Shown here: positions 48,289 to 57,358 of the stretch, piece by piece | Layout of the letters: every line of letters begins with the position of its first letter | Position numbering within the stretch: position 1 is the first letter of the stretch | From: Pseudomonas peradeniyensis | Lineage (GTDB): Bacteria > Pseudomonadota > Gammaproteobacteria > Pseudomonadales > Pseudomonadaceae | Direction: 5' to 3' | DNA length: 64,000 bases | Assembly (NCBI RefSeq): GCF_014268935.2 | Contig: NZ_JABWRJ020000001.1 | Span: 62,001-126,000 of the forward strand | Translations under genes and position numbers: made by a program | Notes under the pieces: model-generated | The model's input: the letters and a program-made list of their open reading frames with translations, nothing else | Told to the model about the DNA's origin: nothing | The model's database searches: none

Positions 48289-51162
48289 ATGTCCCAGTCG
48301 CCATCCCTGCATCAACTGCAAGAGCCCAACCCCTTCCTGCGTCGCCACCTGGGGCCCGATGCCCAGGAGCAGCAGGCCATGCTCGACGTCCTCGGCGTCG
48401 CCAGCCGCAGCGAACTGATCGAGCAGACGGTACCGCCGGGGATCCGCTTCAACCGCCCGCTGGACCTGCCGCCGGCCCTCGATGAGCAGGCCGCGCTGGC
48501 CAGGCTGGCGGGCCATGCCGCGCAGAACCAGCTGTGGACCAGCCTGATCGGCATGGGCTACCACGCGACCATCACCCCTACTGTCATCCTGCGCAACGTG
48601 CTGGAGAATCCCGGCTGGTACACCGCCTACACGCCCTATCAGCCGGAGATCGCCCAGGGGCGGCTGGAGGCGCTGCTGAACTACCAGCAGATGGTCATCG
48701 ACCTCACCGGCCTGGCGCTGGCCAATGCCTCCTTGCTCGACGAGGCCACTGCCGCCGCCGAGGCCATGGCCATGGCCAAGCGCGTGGCGCGCAGCAAGAG
48801 CAACGCCTTCTTCGCCGACGAACACTGCCACCCGCAGACCCTGTCGGTGCTCAAGACCCGTGCCGAGGGCTTCGGTTTCGAGCTGATCATCGATTCTGTG
48901 GATAACCTGGCCAAGCACAAGGTGTTCGGGGCGTTGCTGCAGTACCCGGACACCCACGGCGAGGTGCGCGACCTGCGCCCGCTGATCGACCAGCTGCACG
49001 CCCAGCAGGCCCTGGCCTGCGTCGCCGCCGACATCCTCAGCCTGGTGGTGCTGACGCCGCCGGGCGAGCTGGGGGCCGACGTGGTGCTCGGCTCGACCCA
49101 GCGTTTTGGCGTGCCGATGGGCTACGGCGGGCCGCACGCGGCCTATTTCGCCTGCCGCGACGACTACAAGCGGGCCATGCCCGGGCGCATCATCGGCGTG
49201 TCCCGCGATGCCCGCGGCAATACCGCGCTGCGCATGGCCCTGCAGACCCGCGAGCAACACATTCGCCGGGAGAAGGCCAACTCCAATATCTGCACGGCCC
49301 AGGTGCTGCTGGCCAACATCGCCGGCTTTTACGCCGTCTACCACGGCCCTGAAGGCCTGCAGCGCATCGCCCAGCGGGTGCACCGGCTGACCTTCATCCT
49401 CGCCGCCGGCCTCGAAGCCAAGGGCATCAAGCGCCTCAACCAGCACTTCTTCGACACCCTGACCCTGGACGTCGGCGGCACCCAGGCGGCAATCATCGAG
49501 AGCGCCGAGGCCGCGCGCATCAACCTGCGCATCCTCGGGCGCGGGCACCTGGGGGTGAGCCTGGACGAAACCTGTAACGAAGCCACGGTGCTCAAGCTGC
49601 TGGATATCTTCCTCGGCGTCGACCACGGCCTGGACATCGCCACGCTCGACCAGCAGGCGCTGCCCGAAGGCATCCCCGGCGCGCTGGTGCGGCGTACGCC
49701 GATCCTCGGGCACGCGGTGTTCAACCTGCACCACAGCGAAACCGAGATGCTGCGCTACCTCAAGCAGCTGGAGAACAAGGACCTGGCGCTGAACCAGTCG
49801 ATGATCCCGCTGGGCTCGTGCACCATGAAGCTCAATGCCAGCAGCGAGATGATCCCCATCACCTGGCCGGAGTTCGCCCAGCCGCATCCCTTCGCCCCGG
49901 CCGCCCAGGTGCAAGGCTACAAGGCGATGATCGACGAGCTGGAAAGCTGGTTGTGCGCGATCACCGGCTTCGACGCCATCTGCATGCAGCCCAACTCCGG
50001 TGCCCAGGGCGAATACGCCGGGCTCATGGCCATCACCCGTTACCACCGCAGCCGCCACCAGCCCGGGCGCACCTTGTGCCTGATTCCGTCCTCGGCCCAT
50101 GGCACCAACCCGGCATCGGCGCAGATGGCCGGCATGGAGGTGGTGATCGTCGAGTGCGACGAAGACGGCAACGTCGATCTCGACGACCTCAAGGCCAAGG
50201 CCCACGCTGCCGGCGAGCGGCTGTCATGCCTGATGGTGACCTACCCCTCCACCCACGGTGTGTACGAGGAGGGGATCCGCGAGATCTGCGAGGTGGTGCA
50301 CCAGCACGGCGGGCAGGTGTACATGGACGGCGCCAACCTCAATGCCCAGGTGGGGCTGGCGCGGCCGGCGGACATCGGCGCCGATGTCTCGCACATGAAC
50401 CTGCACAAGACCTTCTGCATTCCCCATGGCGGTGGCGGCCCGGGCATGGGCCCGATCGGCATCCGCGCCCACCTCAAGCCGTTCGTCGCCAGCCACCCGG
50501 TGGTGCCGGTACCGGGGCTGGAACCGACCAACAGCGCGGTGAGCGCGGCGCCCTGGGGCAGTGCCAGCATCCTGCCGATCAGCTGGATGTACATCGCCAT
50601 GATGGGGCCGCAACTGGCCGACGCCAGCGAGGTGGCGATCCTGTCCGCCAACTACCTGGCCAGCCAGCTGCGCGATGCCTTCCCGGTGCTCTACCGTGGG
50701 CGCAACCAGCGGGTCGCCCACGAGTGCATCTTCGACCTGCGGCCGCTCAAGGCGCTGACCGGCATCACCGAGGAGGATGTGGCCAAGCGCCTGATGGACT
50801 TCGGCTTCCATGCGCCGACCATGTCGTTCCCGGTGCCGGGCACGCTGATGGTCGAGCCCACCGAGAGCGAGTCGAAGGCCGAACTGGATCGTTTCGTCGA
50901 GGCGATGCTGGCGATCAGGGCGGAAATCGCCGAGGTGCAGGAGGGCAACTGGCCGGCCGAGGACAATCCGCTCAAGCACGCGCCGCACACCCTGGCCGAC
51001 GTGTTGGCGCCGTGGGACCGGCCATACAGCATCGAGCAGGGCATCGCCCCCAGCGCTCACGCGCGCCAGCATAAATACTGGCCGGCGGTGAACCGGGTCG
51101 ACAACGTGTATGGGGACAGGAATCTGTTCTGTGCGTGCGTGCCGGTGGAGGCGTATCGCTAG
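48289..51162 (+). CDS. gcvP: Glycine cleavage P protein (glycine dehydrogenase, decarboxylating)
   Basis: A 957-residue fused P protein (the alpha-like and beta-like halves in one chain), the usual proteobacterial form. The N-terminal half has [20 protein letters not shown] and [20 protein letters not shown]. The C-terminal half has the PLP-lysine region [20 protein letters not shown] and [20 protein letters not shown]. It decarboxylates glycine and loads the aminomethyl group on GcvH. A REP pair separates it from gcvH, so it may have its own promoter at 48196-48288. GGAAGAGAT precedes the ATG. Confidence 0.98.
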   Translation: MSQSPSLHQLQEPNPFLRRHLGPDAQEQQAMLDVLGVASRSELIEQTVPPGIRFNRPLDLPPALDEQAALARLAGHAAQNQLWTSLIGMGYHATITPTVILRNVLENPGWYTAYTPYQPEIAQGRLEALLNYQQMVIDLTGLALANASLLDEATAAAEAMAMAKRVARSKSNAFFADEHCHPQTLSVLKTRAEGFGFELIIDSVDNLAKHKVFGALLQYPDTHGEVRDLRPLIDQLHAQQALACVAADILSLVVLTPPGELGADVVLGSTQRFGVPMGYGGPHAAYFACRDDYKRAMPGRIIGVSRDARGNTALRMALQTREQHIRREKANSNICTAQVLLANIAGFYAVYHGPEGLQRIAQRVHRLTFILAAGLEAKGIKRLNQHFFDTLTLDVGGTQAAIIESAEAARINLRILGRGHLGVSLDETCNEATVLKLLDIFLGVDHGLDIATLDQQALPEGIPGALVRRTPILGHAVFNLHHSETEMLRYLKQLENKDLALNQSMIPLGSCTMKLNASSEMIPITWPEFAQPHPFAPAAQVQGYKAMIDELESWLCAITGFDAICMQPNSGAQGEYAGLMAITRYHRSRHQPGRTLCLIPSSAHGTNPASAQMAGMEVVIVECDEDGNVDLDDLKAKAHAAGERLSCLMVTYPSTHGVYEEGIREICEVVHQHGGQVYMDGANLNAQVGLARPADIGADVSHMNLHKTFCIPHGGGGPGMGPIGIRAHLKPFVASHPVVPVPGLEPTNSAVSAAPWGSASILPISWMYIAMMGPQLADASEVAILSANYLASQLRDAFPVLYRGRNQRVAHECIFDLRPLKALTGITEEDVAKRLMDFGFHAPTMSFPVPGTLMVEPTESESKAELDRFVEAMLAIRAEIAEVQEGNWPAEDNPLKHAPHTLADVLAPWDRPYSIEQGIAPSAHARQHKYWPAVNRVDNVYGDRNLFCACVPVEAYR

Positions 51163-51208
51163 CGTCTGGCGTGGGAGGGGCAACTGTCTTGCATTGGGGC
51201 CGCTGTGC

Positions 51209-51300
51209 GTATCGCCGGCAAGCCGGCTCCCACAAGGGCCGCGTATGGCTTGAGGCGACGCGGTCGGGGTGGGAGCCGGCTTGCCGGCGATGGGCTGCAA
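51209..51300. repeat. REP pair, GCCGGCAAGCCGGC class, after gcvP
   Basis: ATCGCCGGCAAGCCGGCTCC (from 51211) and its inverted copy ending GCCGGCTTGCCGGCGAT (to 51291) flank a 35-base centre. It lies between the convergent gcvP and DUF2388-like genes. Confidence 0.88.
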
Positions 51301-51314
51301 AGCAGCCCCTGGAC

Positions 51315-51629
51315 TTACTCGGCCACGGCGTTCTTGGCCAGGATTGCGTTGGCCAGTTCCATGTCGCTGGCCTGGACGCCCGGGTTGTCCGCGCGCACCT
51401 GGCGGATCGCGGCTTCCAGGAACGGACCGCGGATGGCGCCTTCACTGGCGACGAAGCTGCCGGCGTCGTCCTGGGCGGCGACGATCAGCTTGTGGTCCTT
51501 GAAGGTCAGGTAGGTCGAGGCAGTGGTGGCACCGGAGGAGATGACGTTGCGCCAGAACGTGTCGGCCATGGCGGAGCCAAGGGGCAGCGAGCAGAGGACG
51601 GTGGCTGCGATGGCTGTTTTGAAACGCAT
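51315..51629 (-). CDS. Small secreted DUF2388-like protein
   Basis: A 104-residue protein with a signal peptide (MRFKTAIAATVLCSLPLGSA-MA) and a domain with FKDHKLIVAAQDDAGSFVAS and IRGPFLEAAIRQVRADNPGV, which I associate with DUF2388, a family common in Pseudomonas. Its function is unknown. It stands alone, convergent with gcvP and downstream of the GspE-type gene. GAGGTGATT precedes the start. Confidence 0.78.
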   Translation of the reverse strand: MRFKTAIAATVLCSLPLGSAMADTFWRNVISSGATTASTYLTFKDHKLIVAAQDDAGSFVASEGAIRGPFLEAAIRQVRADNPGVQASDMELANAILAKNAVAE

Positions 51630-51721
51630 GATGAATCACCTCGGTCGATGAGGGCTGTCGGAATGCCGGTTTGATCCGGTTTACCACTGCCAAGTTCCCG
51701 ACCACACAGGGGATTTCTTAC

Positions 51722-53404
51722 TTATCCACAGACCCGCAGCACCTCCTCCAAGGAGGTCAGCCGTTGCTCGGCCAGCCGGCGCCCGCAGCGGCGCAGGTCG
51801 TGCAGGCCATCGGCGGCCGCCTGCTGGCGCAGCGCCTCCAGGTCGGCGCCCGGGGTGATGCGCTGGCGCAGCGCGCTGCCGACCCGGAGCAGCTCGAATA
51901 GCCCGGTGCGGCCATGAAAGCCGCTGCCCCGGCAGGTCTGGCAGGCGGGGCGATCGGTGTGTTCCATGCCTTGGCAGGATGGACACAGGGTGCGCACCAG
52001 GCGTTGGGCCATGACCCCGAGTAGCGTGGCCCTGATCAGATAGTCGGCCACCTTCAGTTCCTGCAGGCGGGTGATCGCCGCGCAGGCATCGTCGGTATGC
52101 AGGGTGGACAGCACCAGATGGCCGGTCAGCGCCGCCTGTACCGCCACCTGAGCGGTTTCCTGGTCGCGGATCTCGCCGATCATGATGATGTCCGGGTCTT
52201 GCCGCAGCAGGGCGCGCACGCCATCGGCGAAGCCCAGGCCCAGGCCGGGTTGCACCTGCAACTGGTTGATCGCCGGCTCCAGGCGCTCGATGGGGTCTTC
52301 GATGCTGCACAGGTTGACCTGGGGCGTGGCCAGGTGGCGCAGGCTGGCGTAAAGGGTGCTGGTCTTGCCCGAACCGGTGGGGCCGGTCACCAGCAGGATG
52401 CCCTGGCGCCGCTGCAGCAGGGCTTTCCACTGGGCCAGCAAGGGCGCCTCCAGGCCAAGGTGTTCGAGGGCTTCGTGGCGTAGCTGCGGATCGAACAGGC
52501 GCAGCACCAGCTTCTCGCCGAATGGCGTGGGCAGCGTGGACAGGCGCAGTTCGATCTGCGCGCCATCCGGCAGGCGACTTTTCAGGCGACCGTCCTGTGG
52601 CCGGCGTTTCTCCGCCACGTTCATCCGGCCCAGGTGCTTCAGGCGGCTGACCATGGCCAGGGTGACGCCCGCCGGGAAGGCGTAGACGGGGTACAGCAGG
52701 CCATCGATGCGCAGGCGCAGGTGACCCAGCTCGCGGCGTGGTTCCAGGTGGATATCGCTGGCGCGCTGCTCGATGGCGTACTGCAGCATCCAGTCGACGA
52801 TGCGCACCACATGTTGATCCTCGGTCCCCGCCTGGGCCTGGCTGGCGCCCAGCCCCAGCAGTTGCTCCAGCTCGCCGAGCCCGGCTGCCGGGGGCTGTCC
52901 GGCACCGCGCAGCGAATGCGCCAGGCCGAAGAAGGTGGGCGTCAGCTGGCGAATCTGCCGTGGACTGGCCAGCACCCGTTGCACGCGCTTGCCCAGGCCT
53001 TGGCTCAGGTCGGCTTCCCAATCACGTCGATAGGGTTGTGCGCTGGCCACGGTCACGCTGCTGTCGTCCACCGCCACGGCCAGAATGCCGTGACGTTCGG
53101 CGAAGGCCGCGGACATCAGGCTGGCGACCTGTGCCAGGTCGATCTGCAACGGGTCGATATGCAGGAACTGCTGGCCTACCTGGTCGGCAAACCAGTGGCA
53201 GAGCGCATCGAGGCCCAGGCGCTGGCCAGGGTGCAACGGGTCCGGCAGGGCCAGCTCGGCGATCAGCTCCAGGGGATGTGCGTCAGGGTGCTGCCTGGCC
53301 CGCTCGAGCGCCTTGAGCGCGTCGCACGCGGCGATCCGCTGTTCGGCGAGCAAGGCGTCCAGCAGCCGGTTCAGGTCCAGGTCTTGGCTAGCGTTGGCGA
53401 ACAT
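51722..53404 (-). CDS. Orphan GspE/PilB-type secretion ATPase
   Basis: A 560-residue ATPase of the type II secretion/type IV pilus E family. The order is an N-terminal MshE/GspE domain, the central arginines (IHLEPRRELGHLRLRIDGLL), Walker A GPTGSGKTSTLY, Asp box CSIEDPIERLEPAINQLQVQ, Walker B region LLRQDPDIIMIGEIRDQETA, His box STLHTDDACAAITRLQE, and the four-cysteine zinc motif (CPSC ... CQTC, in RTLCPSCQGMEHTDRPACQT). All catalytic motifs look intact. No secretin, platform or pseudopilin gene is near, and it is distinct from TadA in this window. It probably serves a machine encoded elsewhere. Confidence 0.88.
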   Translation of the reverse strand: MFANASQDLDLNRLLDALLAEQRIAACDALKALERARQHPDAHPLELIAELALPDPLHPGQRLGLDALCHWFADQVGQQFLHIDPLQIDLAQVASLMSAAFAERHGILAVAVDDSSVTVASAQPYRRDWEADLSQGLGKRVQRVLASPRQIRQLTPTFFGLAHSLRGAGQPPAAGLGELEQLLGLGASQAQAGTEDQHVVRIVDWMLQYAIEQRASDIHLEPRRELGHLRLRIDGLLYPVYAFPAGVTLAMVSRLKHLGRMNVAEKRRPQDGRLKSRLPDGAQIELRLSTLPTPFGEKLVLRLFDPQLRHEALEHLGLEAPLLAQWKALLQRRQGILLVTGPTGSGKTSTLYASLRHLATPQVNLCSIEDPIERLEPAINQLQVQPGLGLGFADGVRALLRQDPDIIMIGEIRDQETAQVAVQAALTGHLVLSTLHTDDACAAITRLQELKVADYLIRATLLGVMAQRLVRTLCPSCQGMEHTDRPACQTCRGSGFHGRTGLFELLRVGSALRQRITPGADLEALRQQAAADGLHDLRRCGRRLAEQRLTSLEEVLRVCG

Positions 53405-53503
53405 GGCGATATCCCTGCCAGGTGATCCATGACGCTGGCAAGGCTAGCCAGAGGGCGCGGTAGTTGGGTGAATAAAGGGTTTCGGAATCTTGCCGGAGCG
53501 CGA

Positions 53504-53818
53504 TCAGGCCGAGGCGGCCTGGGCCAGGCGTGGCTGGCACTCCAGGCTGACATCGGCCACGCAGACCAGGTTGCGCAGCTTCTGCGCGATGACTTCGGCG
53601 CGGTGCCAGCTCAGCCCGCCGATGCCGATTTCCATGTCCAGCAGGTCATCGCACTGGTTGACCCGCACGCTGTGCGGCGTGAGGAACTGCAGGGCGAACA
53701 GGTTGAGCACCCGGCACAGGCTGTCCGGTTCCACCTCGGCCTGCAGGCGATAGTGGACAGTGCTGTGGGCGGTGTTGGCGGCCCAGGCGTCGATCCTGGG
53801 GTGTTCGGCTGCGTGCAT
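53504..53818 (-). CDS. ACT-like small protein divergent from the lrp-like gene
   Basis: A protein of 104 residues. VHYRLQAEVEPDSLCRVLNL, FALQFLTPHSVRVNQ and VIAQKLRNLVCVADVSLECQ follow the strand-helix-strand pattern of ACT domains, close in layout to the small regulatory subunit IlvM. I chose the ATG at 53818 (MHAAEHPRID); an upstream start at 53914 adds a basic, low-complexity segment inside the promoter region. It is not beside a large acetolactate synthase gene. Its place next to a Lrp regulator suggests amino-acid sensing. Confidence 0.72.
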   Translation of the reverse strand: MHAAEHPRIDAWAANTAHSTVHYRLQAEVEPDSLCRVLNLFALQFLTPHSVRVNQCDDLLDMEIGIGGLSWHRAEVIAQKLRNLVCVADVSLECQPRLAQAASA

Positions 53819-53898
53819 GGCGTTTCTCCGCGAAGGTGGAGAAATTCTTGCACGTTGGCGGTGGTATTTTTTCGCTATGATTTGAGTGTTTTGTATTG

Positions 53899-53922
53899 TT
53901 TGCGAATAATTCAATTCGCAAA
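53899..53922. promoter_or_regulatory. Perfect operator-like palindrome in the lrp/ACT divergent promoter
   Basis: TTTGCGAAT (53899-53907) and its exact reverse complement ATTCGCAAA (53914-53922) are separated by AATTCA. It lies in an AT-rich 126-bp divergent region, 22 bases before the Lrp-like start. Lrp/AsnC proteins commonly bind such AT-rich dyads and regulate themselves and a divergent neighbour. Confidence 0.65.
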
Positions 53923-53944
53923 GTTGAACTTTGGAGAATTAATA

Positions 53945-54415
53945 ATGCATGGCGAACTGGATGCCTATGATCGGCGGATCCTCGAATTGCTGCAGGAGGA
54001 CGCGTCACTGTCCAGCGCGCAGATCGCCGAGCGTGTGGGCCTGTCGCAGTCGCCGTGCTGGCGGCGCATCCAGCGCTTGAAGGAAGAGGGCGTGATCCGT
54101 GGGCAGGTGACCCTGCTGGATCGCAAGAAGGTGGGGCTGAACACGCAGATCTTTGCCGAGGTGAAGCTCAACGCCCACGGGCGTTCGAACTTCGCCGAGT
54201 TCACCGAGGCCATCCGCGGTTTTCCCGAAGTGCTGGAATGCTACGTGCTGATGGGGGCGGTGGACTTCCTGCTGCGCATCGTCACCTCGGATATCGAGGC
54301 TTACGAGCGGTTCTTCTTCGAAAAACTATCGAACGTGCCGGGTATCCAGGAAGTGAATTCGATCGTGGCGTTGTCGGAGATCAAGTCGACCACCAGCTTG
54401 CCGCTGAGACCCTGA
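53945..54415 (+). CDS. Lrp/AsnC-family transcriptional regulator
   Basis: A 156-residue protein. The HTH is in LDAYDRRILELLQEDASLSS, AQIAERVGLSQSPCWRRIQR, and the RAM (ACT-like) effector domain has IFAEVKLNAHGRSNFAEFTE, EVLECYVLMGAVDFLLRIVT and PGIQEVNSIVALSEIKSTTS. These proteins sense amino acids as octamers. TTGGAGAAT precedes the ATG. The palindrome upstream is a likely binding site. The target set cannot be read. Confidence 0.92.
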   Translation: MHGELDAYDRRILELLQEDASLSSAQIAERVGLSQSPCWRRIQRLKEEGVIRGQVTLLDRKKVGLNTQIFAEVKLNAHGRSNFAEFTEAIRGFPEVLECYVLMGAVDFLLRIVTSDIEAYERFFFEKLSNVPGIQEVNSIVALSEIKSTTSLPLRP

Positions 54416-54420
54416 AGAGT

Positions 54421-54485
54421 CGATCGCGGGGCAAGTCGCAACGGCGCACCGCCGCTCCCACGCAGTGCGGGAGCGGGCGGTGCGG
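54421..54485. repeat. Altered REP element after the lrp-like gene
   Basis: A REP start (CGATCGCGGGGCAAG) is interrupted by other sequence, then GCACCGCCGCTCCCACGCAG pairs with TGCGGGAGCGGGCGGTGC. The layout suggests a REP pair changed by rearrangement, or a hybrid hairpin. It lies between convergent genes. Confidence 0.65.
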
Positions 54486-54487
54486 AC

Positions 54488-55867
54488 TCAGGCCTTGAGC
54501 AGGTGTTTCCAGGCGCGGTTCTGCTCGATGGCGCGGGCCTGCTCGATGCGGGCTTCGAGCAGTTCTTCCTTGCCTTCTTCCACCAGCGGCTGCTCGGCCA
54601 GCTCGTGCAGCTTGTTCAGCTCGCCGTAGAGGCGGTCCTGCTGCGGCAGGTCCAGCACCTGGCGGGCGTGGTGCAGCCAGGTCTGCACGCATTCGATGCG
54701 CGGCAGCTGTTCGGCCAGGTCTTCCGGACGCTGCACGTACAGCGGCAGCTTCAGGGCGCGGGACTCCTCGCCCAGCAGGTGCTGCAGCCAGCTGGCCAGC
54801 TGCGCCTTGCCCTGACGCTCGCCACGGCCCTTGCGCTCGGCGGTCCAGGCGCGGGCGCTCAGCCAGCGCGCGGTCTCCAGGGAGAACTGGCCCCAGCGCG
54901 GGTCTTCCAGTTCTTCGGCGAACTGCTCGGGGGCGGCGCGGCGAATGTCCTCGTCATCGTTGCCGGCCAGCACCAGCGGGCGCCAGTCTTCCAGCAGCGC
55001 GTCGAGGCTGGCGCGCAAGGCGCGGGTGGTCGGGCGCGGCGCGGCCTGGCCGAGGCTGGCGGTGAGGGCGCGCAGTTCGGCCAGGCAACGAACCCAGTCC
55101 TGCAGCAGGCGCCAGTGGCCATTGTGGCGATACTGCTCGGCCAGGCGCTGGCTGCTGCCCAGCAGTTGCCAGGCGAGGGCGGCATAGGCGTCGTCCAGCT
55201 GCATCTCGGCCTGCAGTTCGGTCACCGGCAGGCCCAGCTCGTAGCTGTCCGGATCGAGCAGGCGGTAGCCGCGCTCGGCCTTGCTGATGTCGCAGGGCAT
55301 CAGCGGCAGGCTGGCGGCCAGCTCGGCGGCCAGCTCCAGCAGCGCCTCAGGGGTGCCTTCACGCAGTTCCAGCTCCAGCTCGCAGATTTCTTCCTTGCGC
55401 TTGCCTGCGATCACGAAACCTTGATCCAGCGCGGCCTCGATCACTACCTTCGCCTTGCCGCGGCCCCAGGCGATCTCGGCGTACTCGCGGGTGAAGTCGG
55501 TGGTGAACAGCGGCTTGATGGTCTTCTTGTCCAGCTCGGCCAGTTGCTCGGGCCAGCAGGTGGCGTCGAGCTTCTTCAGGTCGAGCTTGACCTTGTCCAG
55601 GTGCCACTCGTGCTCGTTGCGCTCGGACAGCCCGGCGACGCTCTGGCCACGGCACTTGAGGGTCTGGATGATGACCTCGCCATCACGGCGCAGGCGCAGG
55701 GCGACACGGGCGGCGGACAGGTCGCGCTCCGGGGTGTCGAAGTACTGGTTGAGCAGTTCGCGGGTCTGCCAGCCGGACTTGTTGCGCTTCTTCAGCAGGG
55801 GGTGCTCGCGCAGGGCGGCAAGGGTCTCGCGGCTGGCGCGGAGTTTGAGTTCGGTTTCTTTGTGCAT
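54488..55867 (-). CDS. CYTH-CHAD domain inorganic triphosphatase (YgiF-like)
   Basis: A 459-residue protein. The N-terminal CYTH domain starts with the E-x-E-x-K motif ETELK at 4-8 and has the tunnel residues around YFDTPERDLSAARVALRLRR and EICELELELREGTPEALLEL. The C-terminal CHAD domain (about 220-459) is rich in helices and basic residues. CYTH enzymes cut tripolyphosphate or related substrates with Mg; CHAD binds polyphosphate. It probably acts in polyphosphate metabolism. Confidence 0.88.
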   Translation of the reverse strand: MHKETELKLRASRETLAALREHPLLKKRNKSGWQTRELLNQYFDTPERDLSAARVALRLRRDGEVIIQTLKCRGQSVAGLSERNEHEWHLDKVKLDLKKLDATCWPEQLAELDKKTIKPLFTTDFTREYAEIAWGRGKAKVVIEAALDQGFVIAGKRKEEICELELELREGTPEALLELAAELAASLPLMPCDISKAERGYRLLDPDSYELGLPVTELQAEMQLDDAYAALAWQLLGSSQRLAEQYRHNGHWRLLQDWVRCLAELRALTASLGQAAPRPTTRALRASLDALLEDWRPLVLAGNDDEDIRRAAPEQFAEELEDPRWGQFSLETARWLSARAWTAERKGRGERQGKAQLASWLQHLLGEESRALKLPLYVQRPEDLAEQLPRIECVQTWLHHARQVLDLPQQDRLYGELNKLHELAEQPLVEEGKEELLEARIEQARAIEQNRAWKHLLKA

Positions 55868-55932
55868 CGCGGGCTCGGGAAGGGGGCGTCGTAGGCGTGC
55901 AGTCTACCGCAGTTACGGCCTGAATCCTTGTT

Positions 55933-56020
55933 CGTGGGAGCGGGCTTGTCCCGCGATGCTGGCAGATCCGAATGCGAGGGTGTGCAGGCTTGCGCCATCG
56001 CGGGGCAAGCCCGCTCCCAC
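55933..56020. repeat. REP pair between the triphosphatase gene and argE
   Basis: Inverted REP units (55933-55957 and about 55997-56020) of the GGGGCAAGCCCGC class flank about 40 bases. They lie upstream of two divergent genes, a position where REP elements are less common. Confidence 0.88.
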
Positions 56021-56103
56021 CAAGTTGTCTTCATCAGGTTTTCGGCTTGCCCTGTGAAGCTTTCACGTTGTTATGATGAACCACGCTTCCGAGGAGTCCG
56101 CGC

Positions 56104-57249
56104 ATGCCGTTGCCGTCGCTGAAAGACCAGTTCGCCGCCCTGATCGCCGCGCCCTCGGTCAGTTGCACCCAGCCTGCGCTGGACCAGTCCAACCGCGCGG
56201 TCATCGACCTGCTGGCCGGCTGGCTGGACGACCTGGGGTTCACCTGCGAGATCCAGCAGGTCAGCCCCGGCAAGTTCAACCTCCTGGCCAGTCGCGGTAC
56301 CGGCCCGGGCGGCCTGGTGCTGGCCGGGCACAGCGATACCGTGCCCTACGACCCGCAGCTGTGGGGTAGCGATCCACTCAAGCTGACCGAGGTCGATGGC
56401 CGCTGGGTCGGGCTGGGCAGCTGCGACATGAAGGGCTTCTTCGCCCTGGTCATCGATGCGGTCATCCCGCTGCTCGAACACGATTTCAAGCAACCGCTGC
56501 TGATCCTCGCCACCTGCGACGAGGAAAGCTCGATGTCCGGCGCCCGTGCCCTGGCCGAGGCCGGCCAGCCGCTCGGCCGGGCGGCGGTGATCGGTGAGCC
56601 CACCGGGCTCAAGCCGATCAGGATGCACAAGGGCATCCTCATGGACCGCATCGATATCCTCGGACGCAGTGGCCATTCGTCGGATCCGAGCCTGGGCCGC
56701 AGCGCCATGGAAGCCATGCACGCGGTGATGGGCGAGCTGATGGGCCTGCGCCGCACCTGGCAGGAGCAGTACCGCAACCCGCAGTTCACGGTGCCGACGC
56801 CGACCCTGAACTTCGGCTGCATCCACGGTGGCGACAACCCCAACCGCATCTGTGGCCAGTGCGCCCTGGAATTCGACCTGCGCCCGCTGCCGGGCATGGA
56901 TGTCGAGCAGCTGCGCGCGGCGATCCGCGGCAAGATCGCGCCACTGGCCGAGCGCCACGACGTGCGTATCGACTATGCGCCGCTGTTCCCCGAAGTGCCG
57001 CCGTTCGAGCAGAACGCCGACAGCGAACTGGTGCGCCTGGCCGAACGCCTGACCGGCCACCGCGCCGAAGCGGTGGCCTTCGGCACCGAAGCGCCTTATC
57101 TTCAGCAGCTCGGTTGCCAGACCATCGTGCTCGGCCCGGGAGACATCGCCTGTGCCCACCAGCCCGGCGAATACCTTGAAATGTCACGAATCGAGCCTAC
57201 CGTGCGTCTATTGCGTGACCTGATCCGGCACTATTGCCTGAGCCATTGA
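56104..57249 (+). CDS. argE: Acetylornithine deacetylase
   Basis: A 381-residue M20-family metallohydrolase. Metal-site features are VLAGHSDTVPYDPQLW, WVGLGSCDMKGFFALVIDAV and the catalytic-Glu region ATCDEESSMSGARAL. It hydrolyses N-acetylornithine in arginine synthesis. CCGAGGAG precedes the ATG. argA follows after about 110 bases. Confidence 0.93.
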   Translation: MPLPSLKDQFAALIAAPSVSCTQPALDQSNRAVIDLLAGWLDDLGFTCEIQQVSPGKFNLLASRGTGPGGLVLAGHSDTVPYDPQLWGSDPLKLTEVDGRWVGLGSCDMKGFFALVIDAVIPLLEHDFKQPLLILATCDEESSMSGARALAEAGQPLGRAAVIGEPTGLKPIRMHKGILMDRIDILGRSGHSSDPSLGRSAMEAMHAVMGELMGLRRTWQEQYRNPQFTVPTPTLNFGCIHGGDNPNRICGQCALEFDLRPLPGMDVEQLRAAIRGKIAPLAERHDVRIDYAPLFPEVPPFEQNADSELVRLAERLTGHRAEAVAFGTEAPYLQQLGCQTIVLGPGDIACAHQPGEYLEMSRIEPTVRLLRDLIRHYCLSH

Positions 57250-57358
57250 TCTTTCCCTGAGCAGAGGAGACCGCGCGTGACCGCAAGCCTGTTCCGACGA
57301 TGACTTTCGAACGTTGTGCGCCTTTTCGTTCTCCGTTCACTTATCCACAGGCCCTGTC

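Noticed and set aside
47641-50205. Minus-strand open frame of over 850 codons opposite gcvH-gcvP
   Set aside because: It has no ribosome site or family resemblance, is rich in His, Gln, Gly and Val, and mirrors well-recognised genes; long antisense frames are common in GC-rich DNA.
54503-55894. Plus-strand open frame of 463 codons opposite the CYTH-CHAD gene
   Set aside because: Composition is Gln/Gly/Leu-rich shadow of the other strand; the CYTH-CHAD reading is clear.
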